This document shows, piece after piece, positions 1-10,109 of a stretch of DNA of 64,000 nucleotides. A program made the translations under genes and the position numbers. The first letter of the stretch is position 1. The number at the start of each line of letters is the position of its first letter. The notes below the pieces were generated by a model that was given only the letters and a program-made list of their open reading frames with translations, did no database searches and was not told the origin of the DNA. Source of the DNA: Phytoseiulus persimilis (Eukaryota > Arthropoda > Arachnida > Mesostigmata > Phytoseiidae); NCBI GenBank assembly GCA_037576195.1, contig CM075101.1, positions 34,286,001 through 34,350,000 of the forward strand, written 5' to 3'.

Positions 1-97
1 TTGAGAGGCAACGTTTAATCAGTTTTGTTTCTGCCTCCGATCAGGGAACGACCCTCATGAGAGCTGGGCCCTTGGAGCTGCTCAAAGTCATCGATCT

Positions 98-403
98 ATG
101 CAGCCTGAATATCTCAGTCCCGAATGTTGTGATAATGCTCCGGCTTTTTCTAACGCTCGGCATGAGTGTTGCCGCATGCTAGCGGAATCTCATCAAGAAC
201 TCTCTATCGAGCAATCCGTCACTAATGAGTCAGATATCATCAAATCACAGGTCCTGGGCATCGTGAAGCCTCGCTACGCCACTGCTGAGCACCCCTTCTG
301 CTCTTTCGGGCCGTTTTTCGGCGTGATTCTTGGGTTCCGAGGATCACACTCGGATGTCAGCCGGATCTCGGGATCACGCTCTGAATGCAACGGTATTTCC
401 TGA
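98..403 (+). other. Open frame of 101 codons, unrecognised, in unit left end
   Basis: A 101-codon open frame rich in Ser, Cys and Glu. It is open in copies 1 and 4 (46,740-47,045), but interrupted by a one-base change of frame in copy 2 and partly open (94 codons, another start) in copy 3. No motif, signal peptide or membrane segment is visible. The opposite strand also reads for long stretches. It may be decayed coding sequence of either strand rather than a gene. Confidence 0.25.
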
Positions 404-1199
404 CGAAAAATACGGAGGGCGCGATGCCGAGATCCCGTAAGAATCGCTTCTCCATACTAGAATGAGCTGGAGAAATTTTGAGAACAATCCGTTACCCTGG
501 ACGGAAATCGCTCATCTCTCCGCTCCTGACCCCCGCAATCCTGGGGCTCATTCCTGAATCTAGGAAGAACGCCGCCCTCCGTCTCATTTGTTTGTCCAAC
601 GCTATGGCAGGAGCTGTTACGAATATCATGAACTGTACGCTTTCAGATGAGCTGAAATGAAGGACCCATCATCATTCTGGTGGATTGTAAAGATACAATG
701 ACACTTTGATGAGAACAGGATACCTCCGTACCTGCGATGAATTCTAAGAACCAACCTAGGTAACCGATGGAGATTGGAGACAGTATGAGATTAAGGCTTT
801 GGTCTCTGGGCCGACGCAAAGGGAGATGGTCATACGAATCACCCGAAGCTAGAAAACTGTCTCAACGGCGGCCTGCCACGTTCTTGTTTGGACCCCTCCC
901 TGGTCGCCCCTGGTAGGAACCTCACGGAGATCTGGTTTGAGGGGAAGAACCGAGTCCCATAACTCGGACGAGGAGAGTCTCTTGTAGTTTGAATGAAGTG
1001 TGGTATGGAACTGGGAATTCGAACGTAGCAGAGGGGTGGTGGAGGGATGATAGATGTTTTCAAATCTGCTTGAATATCGAGGCTCTTGTTTTCCCAATAC
1101 GCAATGGGTTATAAACTCGACAATTCTTCCGGAACAGATTTGAGCATTTTCCGGAGCTGCTTCTAATATCCTCGGCTTCGGTTCCCGTCGAACCTTACA

Positions 1200-1560
1200 G
1201 ACGAGTTGATATCACCTGGAGATCTTTTCTGAGGAACACATCATTGGGCTGTGTCATACCAAGAACTCGCTTCGAAGAGAACGAATCAGGACTCGGAATA
1301 GAGAACTGGAATGAACTATCCAGATCCTCGCTCACCTCGGGCTCATCGTTCCTACTGTCGAGGACAAATGCGAATAGATATGAGTTCTCACGGACATTGC
1401 GTCATCGACTATCTTTGAGTCGACATAGGTGACGGAACCGATTCCCCGTGAGGTTTTAGTATCCGAGTCCATCATGAACACAGAATGCATGATCTCATCT
1501 CATTTGCACTTATACTCAAGCAGAGCGTTCACCAGCTCCGCGAGGGGCCATGCCACACGG
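1200..1560 (-). pseudogene. hnRNP A/B-like RRM gene remnant (copy 1, left cassette)
   Basis: Read on the minus strand, this gives a stretch aligning with the end of a first RNA recognition motif of hnRNP A/B or Musashi-type proteins: VFMMDSDTKTSRGIGSVTYV, followed by DSKIVDDAM. It corresponds to the family pattern MRDPxTKxSRGFGFVTY...VDxAM. The RNP1 octamer is degenerate (RGIGSVTY against RGFGFVTY), and an in-frame TGA lies about 16 residues upstream, so this copy cannot encode an intact RRM. It is divergent to, and directly upstream of, the E and Nrx-A genes. Its paralogue in the right cassette keeps a better RNP1 (GFGFVTH). Assignment rests on motif recognition only. Confidence 0.55.
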
Positions 1561-1580
1561 CATATTCGTCCAGAATCGTA

Positions 1581-1896
1581 ATCACACTCGAATTTTCGGG
1601 AGAGTAGTTGTGCGATAATCCGGGCTTTCGAAGGTTTCTGGATCGCAAAGACAGAATATCAACGTGACGCGGACTTCCATGGTAGAGTTCTCTGGGTAAG
1701 GGGAACTTTGCAGCATTCAAAAGCTCGCCGTCGTGGCCAAAGGGATCCCAACACTCTCGATACAGAGCGACGTGAGATTTTGAAGTGCCGCGCCGAGACC
1801 GACAGAGGTGAGGAACTCGTGGAGGAGACCCTCCCGATTTCGTCCGAGGCGCTCCTTACCCGTACTTATACGTTCCGCCATTTGATACTGTGGTAA
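1581..1896 (+). pseudogene. Family E remnant upstream of Nrx-A (copy 1)
   Basis: I do not recognise this family. What supports coding is conservation between distant paralogues. The frame reads ADFHGRVLWVRGT, then DPNTLDTERREILKCR, then GEELVEETLPISSEA. The relative by Nrx-C reads LDTQRREPLKCR, and the relative beside LSG1 (57,005-57,700, minus) reads NTLDTLRRELSECR. After a frame change the C-terminal part PYLYVPPFDTVVT matches LFLDIPLFDTVKVV of the Nrx-C cassette. It lies in the same direction as Nrx-A, about 60 bp upstream of its ATG. Frame breaks suggest a pseudogene, or unrecognised introns. Confidence 0.45.
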
Positions 1897-1959
1897 CTGT
1901 GGTGTGAAAAAATCGCCTCGAACGCTGCTTAGGCCTGATATTCGCCGTTGCAGTTGGAC

Positions 1960-2600
1960 ATGGAGATCATCATTGGAAGTCATCTGATGAAGGTTGATAG
2001 GACGGAGAAACCCGCATCCGAAATATTCGCGGAGAACGACATCGTGCTCCTATATTTGTCTGCGCATTGGTGTCCACCGTGCCAGTGAGTGATACAGCAG
2101 TCGTAAGCCGTGGCCTATAACAATCGAAGCCTTCTATATTGGTCCGGGTAGTTCATAACTCGCCTGTCTCCGATTCCAGGCGTTTCACTCCAATACTGAC
2201 GGACGTATACAATGATTTGAAGAAAGCCGGAAAAAAAATTGAAGTGCTTTTCATGTCCTCTGATAAGACCGAGGAAAAAATGATGGCGTACATGGAGGAG
2301 ATGCACGGCGACTGGTTCGCTTTCCAGTTCGGGACTCCTCTCAAGAAGTCAGAGTCCTTGGAATTATCAAGCAATGCCAGATGGAAACTAAAACTGTTGG
2401 AGAATCACGGACTCGATGCTAAGAATATTTTTTCCAGACAAATCTTCGACTTCTTCGGACTGAAACAGATTCCACGTCTGATCGTGTTGACCGGTGGTGG
2501 CAAAGTCATCTCCACTGATAGCCGTCGTGAGGTCGAGGAGCATGGTGTCCACGTTTGGGAGCATTGGACTTCTGCGGTCCAACAGGTATCCGACCAGTAA
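1960..2600 (+). CDS. Nucleoredoxin-like protein Nrx-A (copy 1), two exons
   Basis: A thioredoxin-fold oxidoreductase of the nucleoredoxin/tryparedoxin type. Exon 1 is 1,960-2,084, the intron 2,085-2,179 (GTGAGT...CCAG, 95 bp) and exon 2 2,180-2,600. Joined, they give 181 residues with no break. The redox motif WCPPC sits at residues 37-41, split from QRFTPIL by the phase-2 intron, which is where the family places the active-site loop. KKIEVLFMSSDKTEE and HGDWFAFQF follow, then FGLKQIPRLIVL, which holds the cis-proline loop of the fold. The protein is a single domain with no signal peptide, so probably cytosolic. The start was chosen because MEIIIGSHL begins the fold and is conserved in B and C paralogues. 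A polyadenylation hexamer AATAAA follows at 2,793-2,798. Confidence 0.88.
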
Positions 2601-2792
2601 CGCCTCATCTGAAAATTGTCTGCTTGCGCTTGTCTATCTGCGCAGGAGATTGCGAGAAACCCAATTCGACTCCCTCGGCGAAAATCCGAGAACTAGAAGA
2701 GATGAGCCCATCGACGGAAAACACTGACCTCGAAGAAACGGTCGGAGTTGTTTTCGAGCCATAACAATTTGAATCTAATCGACAATCGCCGG

Positions 2793-2798
2793 AATAAA
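2793..2798 (+). promoter_or_regulatory. Polyadenylation signal of Nrx-A
   Basis: A canonical AATAAA lies about 195 bases after the Nrx-A stop codon and is kept at the same place in the other units. This fits a short 3' untranslated region. Confidence 0.5.
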
Positions 2799-2937
2799 CA
2801 TCAGTACTAGATCAAGGCTGTATCGATTCTGCGAATCTCGATGGAACCTGGCGAATGCATCGATGAAAGTTACATAATGTCTCCATTTTCCCTATGAGAA
2901 CCCTTGGATGAAGTGTGAAGTCGTAAAGCGAATACTC

Positions 2938-3924
2938 ACAGGATGGCAGTTTTTGGTCTGGAATTTTTGAGCTCCATATTGTTCCGGCCATAACTTTGTC
3001 AATTCTTGGATTCGTTCCAAAAATTCAAAAAGTGATCGATGGAGCATTCCGAAGGGGTCATTCCGATACCCAAGTTTATGGTTTGATTGATCCAAATTAT
3101 CATTTCGCTCACAAAATGAATATGATGAGAATCGCGGCCGGGAGATTTTTTTCCCAAGGTTCTCCTCAATGTTATAGGGGAAACTCCGAATTTCATCGGA
3201 TCGCATTCGAGGCGAAAAAAGTGAGCCGGTCCTTCGCCGGAAAACCGATTGAAGAGAGTCCGTTTCCTCGAAAAATGGCAACCGATCGAATCCACCCCTT
3301 TTTCCAGGCTCTCCCCATTGTCTAATTTCGCGTTTAGACCTCCTTCCTTTTTCCGTTTTCCTCGCGTTTCCTCTCGTAGCTCCTCCACGAGATGGAATTG
3401 AAGGTATCTCAATGGTGAAAATGACTAAGGAATCGGTGAATCATTCGAATACAGAGCTGCCAGGTCGATCCGAGGATTTCTCATTTTCACCCAAAATAGT
3501 CCTCATTCAGTTTTCCGCCCTCGGTCGCCAAAATCACCCTTGACATCAAAAGGATTTTTGATACGATCGGTTGCTATTTTTCGAGGAAACGAGATAACCT
3601 CAATCGGATTTCTGGCGAATGACCGAGTTCCTTTGGCGCGTCGAGTGCGGTCCCCACGAGTCCGATCCGATGAGATTTGACATTTCCCCCAAACCTTCTA
3701 GGAGGACCTCGGAAAAGACGCGTCATATTCAGAATCATTCCCTGGCCGTGATCCTCATCATGGCCGATTCCTAAAGGCGAAAGTCGAACGAGATTCGCGA
3801 AATGACTGCCTGGGAATCCTCTTCCGATCGCTCTTTGATTTTTGAGGTAATTTCAAGAATTGACAAAATTATGGCTGAAACAAGATGGGGCTCGAAAATT
3901 CCCGACTCAAAGATGCCACCCTGT
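2938..3924. repeat. Inverted repeat (hairpin), arms ~355 bp, copy 1
   Basis: The arm at 2,938-3,289 is the reverse complement of 3,563-3,924, separated by about 273 bp. Shared tracts include aagaattgacaaa, atttttcgaggaaacg and the outer gccatcctgt/gccaccctgt. The arms are clearly diverged (roughly three quarters identical by eye), so this is an old inverted duplication or MITE-like element. Open frames in the arms (for example minus 2,892-3,281) are not conserved as protein between arms. All four units carry it. Confidence 0.7.
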
Positions 3925-4242
3925 ATTCCCGCTGTGCAGGTCGAAGTCTACGTGATCGTCGGAACCGACTCATCCCGCCTCTACATTCTTCGAACCTAGT
4001 TCTTCGCTGATCTGTAGTTTTAACCGATTGCACTCCAACATTACGTTTTCGCACAACCTCAAGTCTTGATTTCGTTGCACCCGTATTTCGGACGAATAGA
4101 ATCCAACGTAACTTTGTCCGTCATCCTCTGACCGCGCGTTTGGCTGCTCCCCTTTCTCTTTTCAATCCTTACTATATATAATCGGCTTGGTTTGTCAGTT
4201 TGTAAGTTTGTCAGTTTGTCCGCACTTTTTCTGGAAGACATG

Positions 4243-5003
4243 AGGGTGATTCCGGGACCAATCTGAATATACTCTCCCGAGTCTGGAGAGGTGATTCCGG
4301 TACGAGTTTGACCATACTTTTCAAAAGCTGGAGGGGTGATTCTAGAACGAATCTGACCATAATTTTCAAAACGTGGAGGGGTGATTCCGGAACCAATCTG
4401 ACCATACTTTTCAAAACGTGGAGGGGTGATTCCAGAACCGATCTGAGCATTACTTTCCAACTCTGGAGGGGTGATTCCGAGACCAATCTGAGCATCACTT
4501 CCCAACTCTGGAGGGGTGATTCCGGGACCAATCTGAGCATTACTTTCCAACTCCGGAGGGGTGATTCCGAGACCAATCTGACTATTGCTTTCCAACTCTG
4601 GAGGGGTGATTCCAAGACCAATCTGAGCATTACTTCCCAACTCTGGAGGGGTGATCCCGGGACCAATCTGAGCATTACTTCCCAACTCTGAAGGGGTGGT
4701 TCCGGGACCAATCTGAGCATTACTTTCCAACTCCGGAGGGGTGATTTCGAGACCAATCTGACCATTACGTTCCAACTCTGGAGGAATGATTCCGGGACCA
4801 ATCTGACCATTACTTTCCAAGTCTGGGGGGGTGATTCCGAGACCAATCTGATCATCACTTCCCAACTCTGGAGGGCTGATTCCGGTACCTATCTGACCAT
4901 TACTTTCCAAGTCTGAGGGGGTGATTCCGAGACCAATCTGACCATTACTTTCCAACTCTGGAGGGCTGATTCCGGGACCAATCTGACCATTATTCTCCAA
5001 GTC
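4243..5003. repeat. 45-bp minisatellite array, ~17 units, copy 1
   Basis: The unit is gtgattccgrgaccaatctg followed by about 25 further bases ending ctctggaggg; period 45 (for example starts at 4,381 and 4,426). Because 45 is divisible by three and units lack stops in several frames, the array is open in three frames: 313 codons on the minus strand (4,059-5,000, repeating NGQIGPGITPPELES), 215 in another minus frame, and 127 on plus. These are by-products of the repeat and not likely a gene. The same unit fills the arms of the foldback element at 13.5-15.5 kb. Confidence 0.9.
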
Positions 5004-5694
5004 TTTTTTTTTTCTTTTTTTTCTCTCTGGCGGGAGGGGAAATCCCTTCGATACAAGAGATTGGACTTCCGTCCGTTACCCTAGTTATGAGGTGTGTCCT
5101 CTAAAACCCCTCCCTCCGCCCTTTTGGTGACTGGGCACTCAAGGCAAGCCCTGTATTGTATTACTTCCGGGTCACCAAGGGCCGTCCGCTTCGTCAGTCA
5201 GCTCTCGTCTCCCTTTTGTTATCTATTCTCCGTTCTGTCTTGCGGCTAGGGTTCCCTACGGGACCTCAGGCGCAGGCATAATTTGCCCGTTTAGTTCTGC
5301 GTTCCTTCGCATGAGCATGTTCTCCTTTTTTTTTTTGAGTATACATCCTATTTTGCGTGAGATTAAATTCCACTTACCTTCATTTTGCAGCATCTCCTGG
5401 ACCAGTTCTGGGACCGTGCCTCCTTCTAAGCCTCGTCTTGGCTGAGACAGCGCTTCGCAAGTGAAGACCGTATGATCCACATCGTCTTCTGCCCCTGAAT
5501 CGCAAAGGATGCACAGTGGGCTAGGAGCTTTCTTGAAGCGATGAAGGTACTTCTGGAAATCTCCGTTTCCTGTGAGGACTTGGGTTGTGTGGCACGTTAG
5601 TTCGCCGAATTCCCGCTTGTACCAGCTTCGCAGATCCGATATGCTATCGTAGGTCGTTCTGCCGGTCAGCGAGCTGCTCCAAGATACTTTCCTA
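5004..5694 (-). mobile_element. 5'-truncated LINE fragment inside the minisatellite (copy 1)
   Basis: Reading on minus from 5,694 gives the C-terminal end of a non-LTR retrotransposon ORF2: SWYKREFGELTCHTTQVLTG, then KYLHRF, then a CCHC-type knuckle CILCDSGAEDDVDHTVFTC and a basic tail ending at a stop at 5,256. About 250 bp of 3' untranslated sequence and an A-rich tail (T runs on plus from 5,004) follow. The arrangement resembles R1/I/Jockey-group elements. The 45-bp repeat lies on both sides, so the LINE inserted into the array. Reverse transcriptase and endonuclease domains are absent, so it is dead. No clear target-site duplication is visible because the target is itself repetitive. Confidence 0.8.
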
Positions 5695-6010
5695 CTCTGG
5701 AGGGGTGATTCCGTGACCAATCTGCCCATACTTTTCCAAGTCTGGAGGGGTGATTCCGGTACCAATCTGACCATTACTTTCCAAGTCTGAGGGATTGATT
5801 CGAGGACCAATCTCTGTTTTCGGCTGAACCTCTCAGCCAGCCCTCAGGAGTGTCCCGGATTCACCTTTCGGTATTGCTTCAGTAACACTCCCTATCGCCT
5901 CGCAAATCCCATTGCGGGCGGTGGGCTTGGGTCTTAAGATGGTTCAGATTTAATTCTGATATAAATTAAATCTCGAGGACCAATCTGACCATACTTTTCA
6001 AAACCATATT
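5695..6010. repeat. Right end of minisatellite, interrupted by a small insert (copy 1)
   Basis: About three further 45-bp units follow the LINE (5,695-5,812), then a 159-bp insert, then a last partial unit up to about 6,010. The orientation is the same as the left part of the array, confirming one array split by two insertions. Confidence 0.75.
5814..5972. mobile_element. 159-bp SINE-like or truncated retroposon insert with 14-bp target duplication
   Basis: The sequence tcgaggaccaatct occurs at 5,800-5,813 and again at 5,973-5,986, flanking 159 bp that are absent from the same place in copy 4 (about 52,575), where a single tcgaggaccaatct is present. The insert ends in an A/T-rich stretch (gatataaattaaatc). 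A long perfect direct duplication plus an A/T-rich end fits target-primed retroposition. No tRNA box pattern could be confirmed. Confidence 0.7.
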
Positions 6011-7340
6011 GCTGACCCAGTGAAGAGAGAGAAAAGTGCTCCGACCGCGCGGAGCGCGGCCGGCTGGTTTCTAATAGCGCTCCAATCAGACAGACCGAGC
6101 GAGCGCAACTCGGCTGTTCCATCCACCTTGAGAGTCCCCTGAACAAAACCGTATCTGTTTGCATATTGTTCTTTGCGGGTTCGTGGTGTATTTTTTCATC
6201 ATGGAATTGTTCGTATCAGGTTGTGAGAAGAAAGAGAAGGGCTCTTTGGTCCGCTGAAGTGTTGAACCTTTCCGTGTTACACGAGCTGAACTCGTCGCGT
6301 TTCGCCGTGACTACAATTGTGGGCGGGGAAACTACTCTGTTGAGGGCGGATCCCAAGCCCCTCTGTTCCGCTGAGGGTAGTTCCCGTCTGGCCGACCTGG
6401 TGCCCTGACCGTAGAGAATAGAAACGCACATGGTACGGAGAAAACACGAGACTCGGAATCGTTTTTCGGTGTTTTGGGGTCCACCCCATTTCTATGGTTT
6501 CGTTGACCGCCAAACCTTTTGAAAGTCGATCTGGTCCGGGGTTAAGGGTCATGTTTTCGCACAAACGCTTGGAAACAGATTTTAGATGATTGATTCGAGA
6601 GAGAAGATATCGAGGATGGGAGCCGAGGTTCCTCCATAAATCGAGTCAATGCGTCCCTCATTTCTTCTCGTATCGTTGTCCGCAAAGGCAGGCATACCGA
6701 ATGGTGACAGAGCAGTTATAATATCGATCGAAATGAAAAATCGGGTGACCCTCCCCTCAACTTATGAACGGAGCGTTCAATTGAGCTGAAGTTCGCACCG
6801 TGCGCGGATCCCATACTCCGGATAATGGCTTCACGGTCAGAGTCCCCTTATTCCATCTTAGGTGACGGAACCACCGGAAGCGGTGAATGAGTCGAAATCT
6901 CGAATGTTCACAATTTGAATTCAAGAATCTTGACTCGGAGTACTGTATTCAAGCTAGGCGAAAATCATAGCTCAATCGGACGTGTCAGCCAGGAAGAAGT
7001 GCAAAAAGGGGGGTGCGCGCATAACTTCGTAACAAATGGAAGCAGTGAGACAAGCTAAGGGGCACCGAAAACGGCGTCATGATCCGGTGAATGACACTCG
7101 ATCAAGGTGTTGATCTCAGCTCAATAGGACGCTCCGTCTGAAAGACGTCGAAAACAGGGATACGCGCTTCATTTTGCGTGTATTACATCTCGGCGTCGTC
7201 AGTCCTCTTCCTGGATAATCAAAATTCTGGGGGCCGTGATCAAAATGTGGTCGAGGGCTTCCGAGCGTAGTGATCACGCTGCTGGTCTTGCTTCTGCGCG
7301 ATCTGATACGAGATTAGTTGATCACACCGGACGAGTTAAA
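6011..7340. other. No gene seen; decayed spacer (copy 1)
   Basis: Only short, overlapping frames (60-95 codons) in both strands with no motif. It is conserved in copies 3 and 4 (36,785-38,000 and 52,620-53,950) because they are recent duplicates, not from visible coding constraint. The first ~550 bp are missing in copy 2. Confidence 0.5.
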
Positions 7341-7347
7341 CTGAAAA

Positions 7348-7860
7348 TTATGAAGAACTAAGACTAGTTAATAGTAGCCATATACGAAGACATCCTGTTT
7401 GCTTTTCCCCGCTGCGCGAATACTGCCAGACTACGAATCTTGGAAACCAGCGAAAAACACGATCAAATAGCAGCGTGCTGCAGCGACAGTTCCACCCGCT
7501 TTCGGGAGCTCGAAGCAGACTACGCCGTCCTGGTCCTAGCAAACACACAGCATCGTCTTCTTCCCGAGCTTGTTCAGCCTCGCAGGCGATGGACCTGATT
7601 CCCCCAGGATGACCCAACCTGCTTTTCGCGCTAGGTTGCCGCACAACTTCCACTCCTCATCGCTGGGCACGATCAAAAGCAGAAAACTTTCTTTCTGTTG
7701 CCGGTAGAGCACTTCTTGGCAATTATTGGTCGAACGGGTGTTTTTCTGCTCTTCTGTTTCTGCTCTTCGACTACGACGCTGCAGCCATTCTCGAGCCTGT
7801 ATTTGCTTACTTCAAACACTAGGCGCTAGGAGCTGCTCGCAAGAACTTCAACTCAGTTCA
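7348..7860 (-). pseudogene. Remnant F, unrecognised protein (copy 1)
   Basis: The minus strand holds pieces of a hydrophilic protein (YRQQKESFLL, PSDEEWKL, ARKAGWVILGESG). These lie in different frames here and are easier to read in copies 2 and 3. The frame after GESG degenerates into an unlikely 101-codon stretch. Copy 4 (53,970-54,420) matches. No family recognised. Confidence 0.3.
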
Positions 7861-8125
7861 CTCTCCATGCGAAGGAAGAAATTTTGCTATACATATTTCG
7901 CGCTCGTTACCCCCGTTCGAATTTCACGGAATCGGAAGAACCTAGATGTAGCCCTGGTGTGTATTCTCGCAACGATCGAATAAGTTCCCAATAAGTTCTG
8001 GGTCGAGCAAGACGTCAACTATTCCTCCGAGGAAAGCGTGATCTGTAGACACGCTCATCTTTCCATGTTTCCGGGCTCCCGCTCTGGTAATGAAACGTTG
8101 CGATTGCAACCTTGGTGGACCAGAG

Positions 8126-8224
8126 ATGGAGTTCGTGGAAGTGGCGCCTCCGTCTTCCCCGCCGGCTGTTTCGGGAGTCTATTACGAACATGAATCCCAC
8201 CCACCAATTCCAATCCCACCTTAG
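8126..8224 (+). other. Short proline-rich frame, unrecognised
   Basis: A 32-codon frame MEFVEVAPPSSPPAVSG... ending HPPIPIPP stop. It is open in copies 1 and 3, reads past this stop in copy 4, and is frame-broken in copy 2. Its composition is that of a protein tail, so it may be the last exon of a decayed gene; too short to call. Confidence 0.2.
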
Positions 8225-8802
8225 TGTAAGCCACTGCAGTTCAGGCTCCTCTTTTCGATTCACAGCGTTAATTTTTCAGTATGTGAGTGCAGGGATCCTC
8301 TCTGAGTACCCATCTCCGCCGTCTCATTTCTTGAGAGGTTCACCTCACGTTAAGGAGTGATTCAGGACGAACTTCCCTCCCACCACAGGCTCGCTCCCAT
8401 CATCAACTTCTGTCCAGATGTATGTACGCGTGCATTCTGCTTGTTTTCAAGGCGGAGTGTGAATTCCACGCGGCATCCGAATCTCGAAGTTGATGAAGTT
8501 CCTGGGTATGTACATTCACACATTTGTTTTTTCGCTCATCGCGGTTTCCTTATCTCAGTTCGAAATATGCAGAATCAAGACAGCCTTGACCTTGCATGGA
8601 AGTTTATTCCAGCGAATGAGGGCGCATAAGGGGGTCGGACGAGTTCTCATTGTTTCGGCTCGGGCGAATCGCGAGCGGGCCCATCGTTTCACATCTCTCA
8701 AGTTCCACTCCGGTGAGCATGAATCGCAGTTTCGCGATCTCTTCCTCCTAGGTGCACGCAGCCAGACGATGATTTGCTCGTGGGCCGATATCAATGGGCG
8801 AC

Positions 8803-9421
8803 CTATTGCACGGCAGCAGTCCATTTTTCCCAAACGCCGACCCCGTGTTCCTCAACATCACGCCGGCCGTCAATGGAAACCACTCTACCGTCACCGCTCA
8901 ACACTATCAGAGTTGGTATGCCTCTTATTCCAAAGTGCTCGGAGATGCGGCTGGGAAAAAAGGATTTTCGGTATCAAGCCACTGATTTCTGAACAATTTC
9001 GCCCTCTTTGAGACCACGCTTGATGATTTCAAAGACCCTGACTTTTTGAGGGAAGTCCCGAACTCCGAAGCAAACCAGTCGCCGTGGCTCTCCTTCATGT
9101 ACGACAGCATATTCTCCTCGCTCCTGTCAGATGACAGGAAAATCACTTCAATTTTCTTCCCGGCTTTCTTCAAATCGTTGTAAACTTCCGCCAGTCTCGG
9201 GGTGAAATTCCTAGAATCAATGAAATGCAAATCAGGAACTACCCGGATCGACATGCAACACTCCGATAGCTATCCGGGAGCTGCAGGTCCACTCACCGAC
9301 ACGGTGGACACCAGTGCGCAGACAAGTATAAGAGAACAATGTTGTTCTCCGCGAATATTTCAGAAGCGGCTTTCTTCTTCTTGTCAGCTTTGATGAGCTG
9401 ACTTCCAGTGATGATCTCCAT
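8803..9421 (-). pseudogene. Nucleoredoxin-like Nrx-B (copy 1), one frameshift
   Basis: Second nucleoredoxin-like gene, on minus. Exon 1 is 9,421-9,297 (MEIITGSQLIK...WCPPC), the intron 9,296-9,211 (GTGAGT...CTAG, 86 bp, the same phase-2 position as Nrx-A) and exon 2 9,210-8,803. Exon 2 keeps RNFTPRLAEVYNDLKKAG, EVIFLSSDRSEEN and HGDWFASEF. Reading then shifts near 8,955, inside ENPFF/SRISEHFG, before the cis-proline segment IRGIPTLIVLSGDGR and the end EKWTAAVQ. Coding length is 533 nt, so the break is +2 or -1. Both catalytic cysteines remain. A sequence error cannot be excluded, but copy 3 shows the same change. Confidence 0.75.
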
Positions 9422-9469
9422 GTTCAACTGTGAGTGCGAATATCAGCTTTGAGATACGTTCGGAGCGGA

Positions 9470-9820
9470 TTTTTCTGAGCTAGTTCGCCACTCTTCGGAG
9501 GTGGATCCGAAATCTCAAAACAGGATCAGCCTCAGAATATCGCCGCATTGAGGCAAGGAGTGTCCTAATTGTGTCATAAAGATCAAGCGACTCAAACATG
9601 TCTACATGAAAGCTGTTCGTGCGCGGTGTATCATAGAAAAATTAAACCGAGGACCTTGAGAGTTCTTCCGGAAAAGTGGAACAACTGAAGACCTGATGAA
9701 TGCCGTCGAGAGAGAAATCGGAAGTGGAAAGAGTTCTCGTTTCGTCATGGATTCTCGAAATCAGAATCGGTTGCTCGTGGATTTCGATCTTCTCCATCGT
9801 TTCGGTCTCGATCCGCTTAT
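9470..9820 (-). pseudogene. Family E-like gene upstream of Nrx-B (copy 1)
   Basis: The same place as the 105-codon open frame of copy 3 (40,159-40,476), but interrupted here by a TAA where copy 3 reads TCA (VSFFYDTPRT region). It lies just upstream of Nrx-B and in its direction, as E does for Nrx-A. Similarity to E is weak: DTIRTLLASMRRYSEADPVL against NTLDTLRRELSECRTPIL of the flank copy. Confidence 0.35.
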
Positions 9821-10109
9821 ATTTTGAACGTCCCAGCTATCAGATGATGGAGCAGCAAATGACTGAGATGTGAGAAACCCTCAACGAACTTCAGATGGAA
9901 AAGCCGGAACAAAAAAAAACAGGAACTCAAGGGTTGGGTTTCGACTCGAGGATTCATGCCAAAATGTTCCTATCATGGTCTGCCAAAACTTCCCCGGATT
10001 ATTCTCCGCACGTATTGTGAGGAATGCTTTTGGTCCTGAAGAAGGATTGTCAAATCGAACAGCGTCATCTCGGAACGTTCCGAAGGTGACGGGCAACAAA
10101 AGACGCATG

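Noticed and set aside
839-1097. Minus-strand frames of 74 and 82 codons conserved in three units
   Set aside because: Two overlapping frames, neither with a motif. Conservation reflects recent duplication. They may include decayed 3' sequence of the RRM gene but cannot be supported.
2892-3325. Frames of 109-137 codons on both strands in the hairpin region
   Set aside because: They are overlapping and opposite, and the protein sequence is not kept between the two arms of the inverted repeat.
4059-5000. 313-codon minus-strand frame with a 15-residue repeat, as a secreted or collagen-like protein gene
   Set aside because: It is the translation of the 45-bp minisatellite. Other frames on both strands are equally open, and the frame continues into flanking non-repeat DNA without a motif.
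4243-5003. CRISPR-like array of regular repeats
   Set aside because: Repeats are directly abutting 45-bp units without spacers, in a eukaryotic context; it is a minisatellite.
5004-5694. Intact or autonomous retrotransposon
   Set aside because: Only the last part of ORF2 and a tail are present in all three units; no reverse transcriptase or endonuclease domain is seen.
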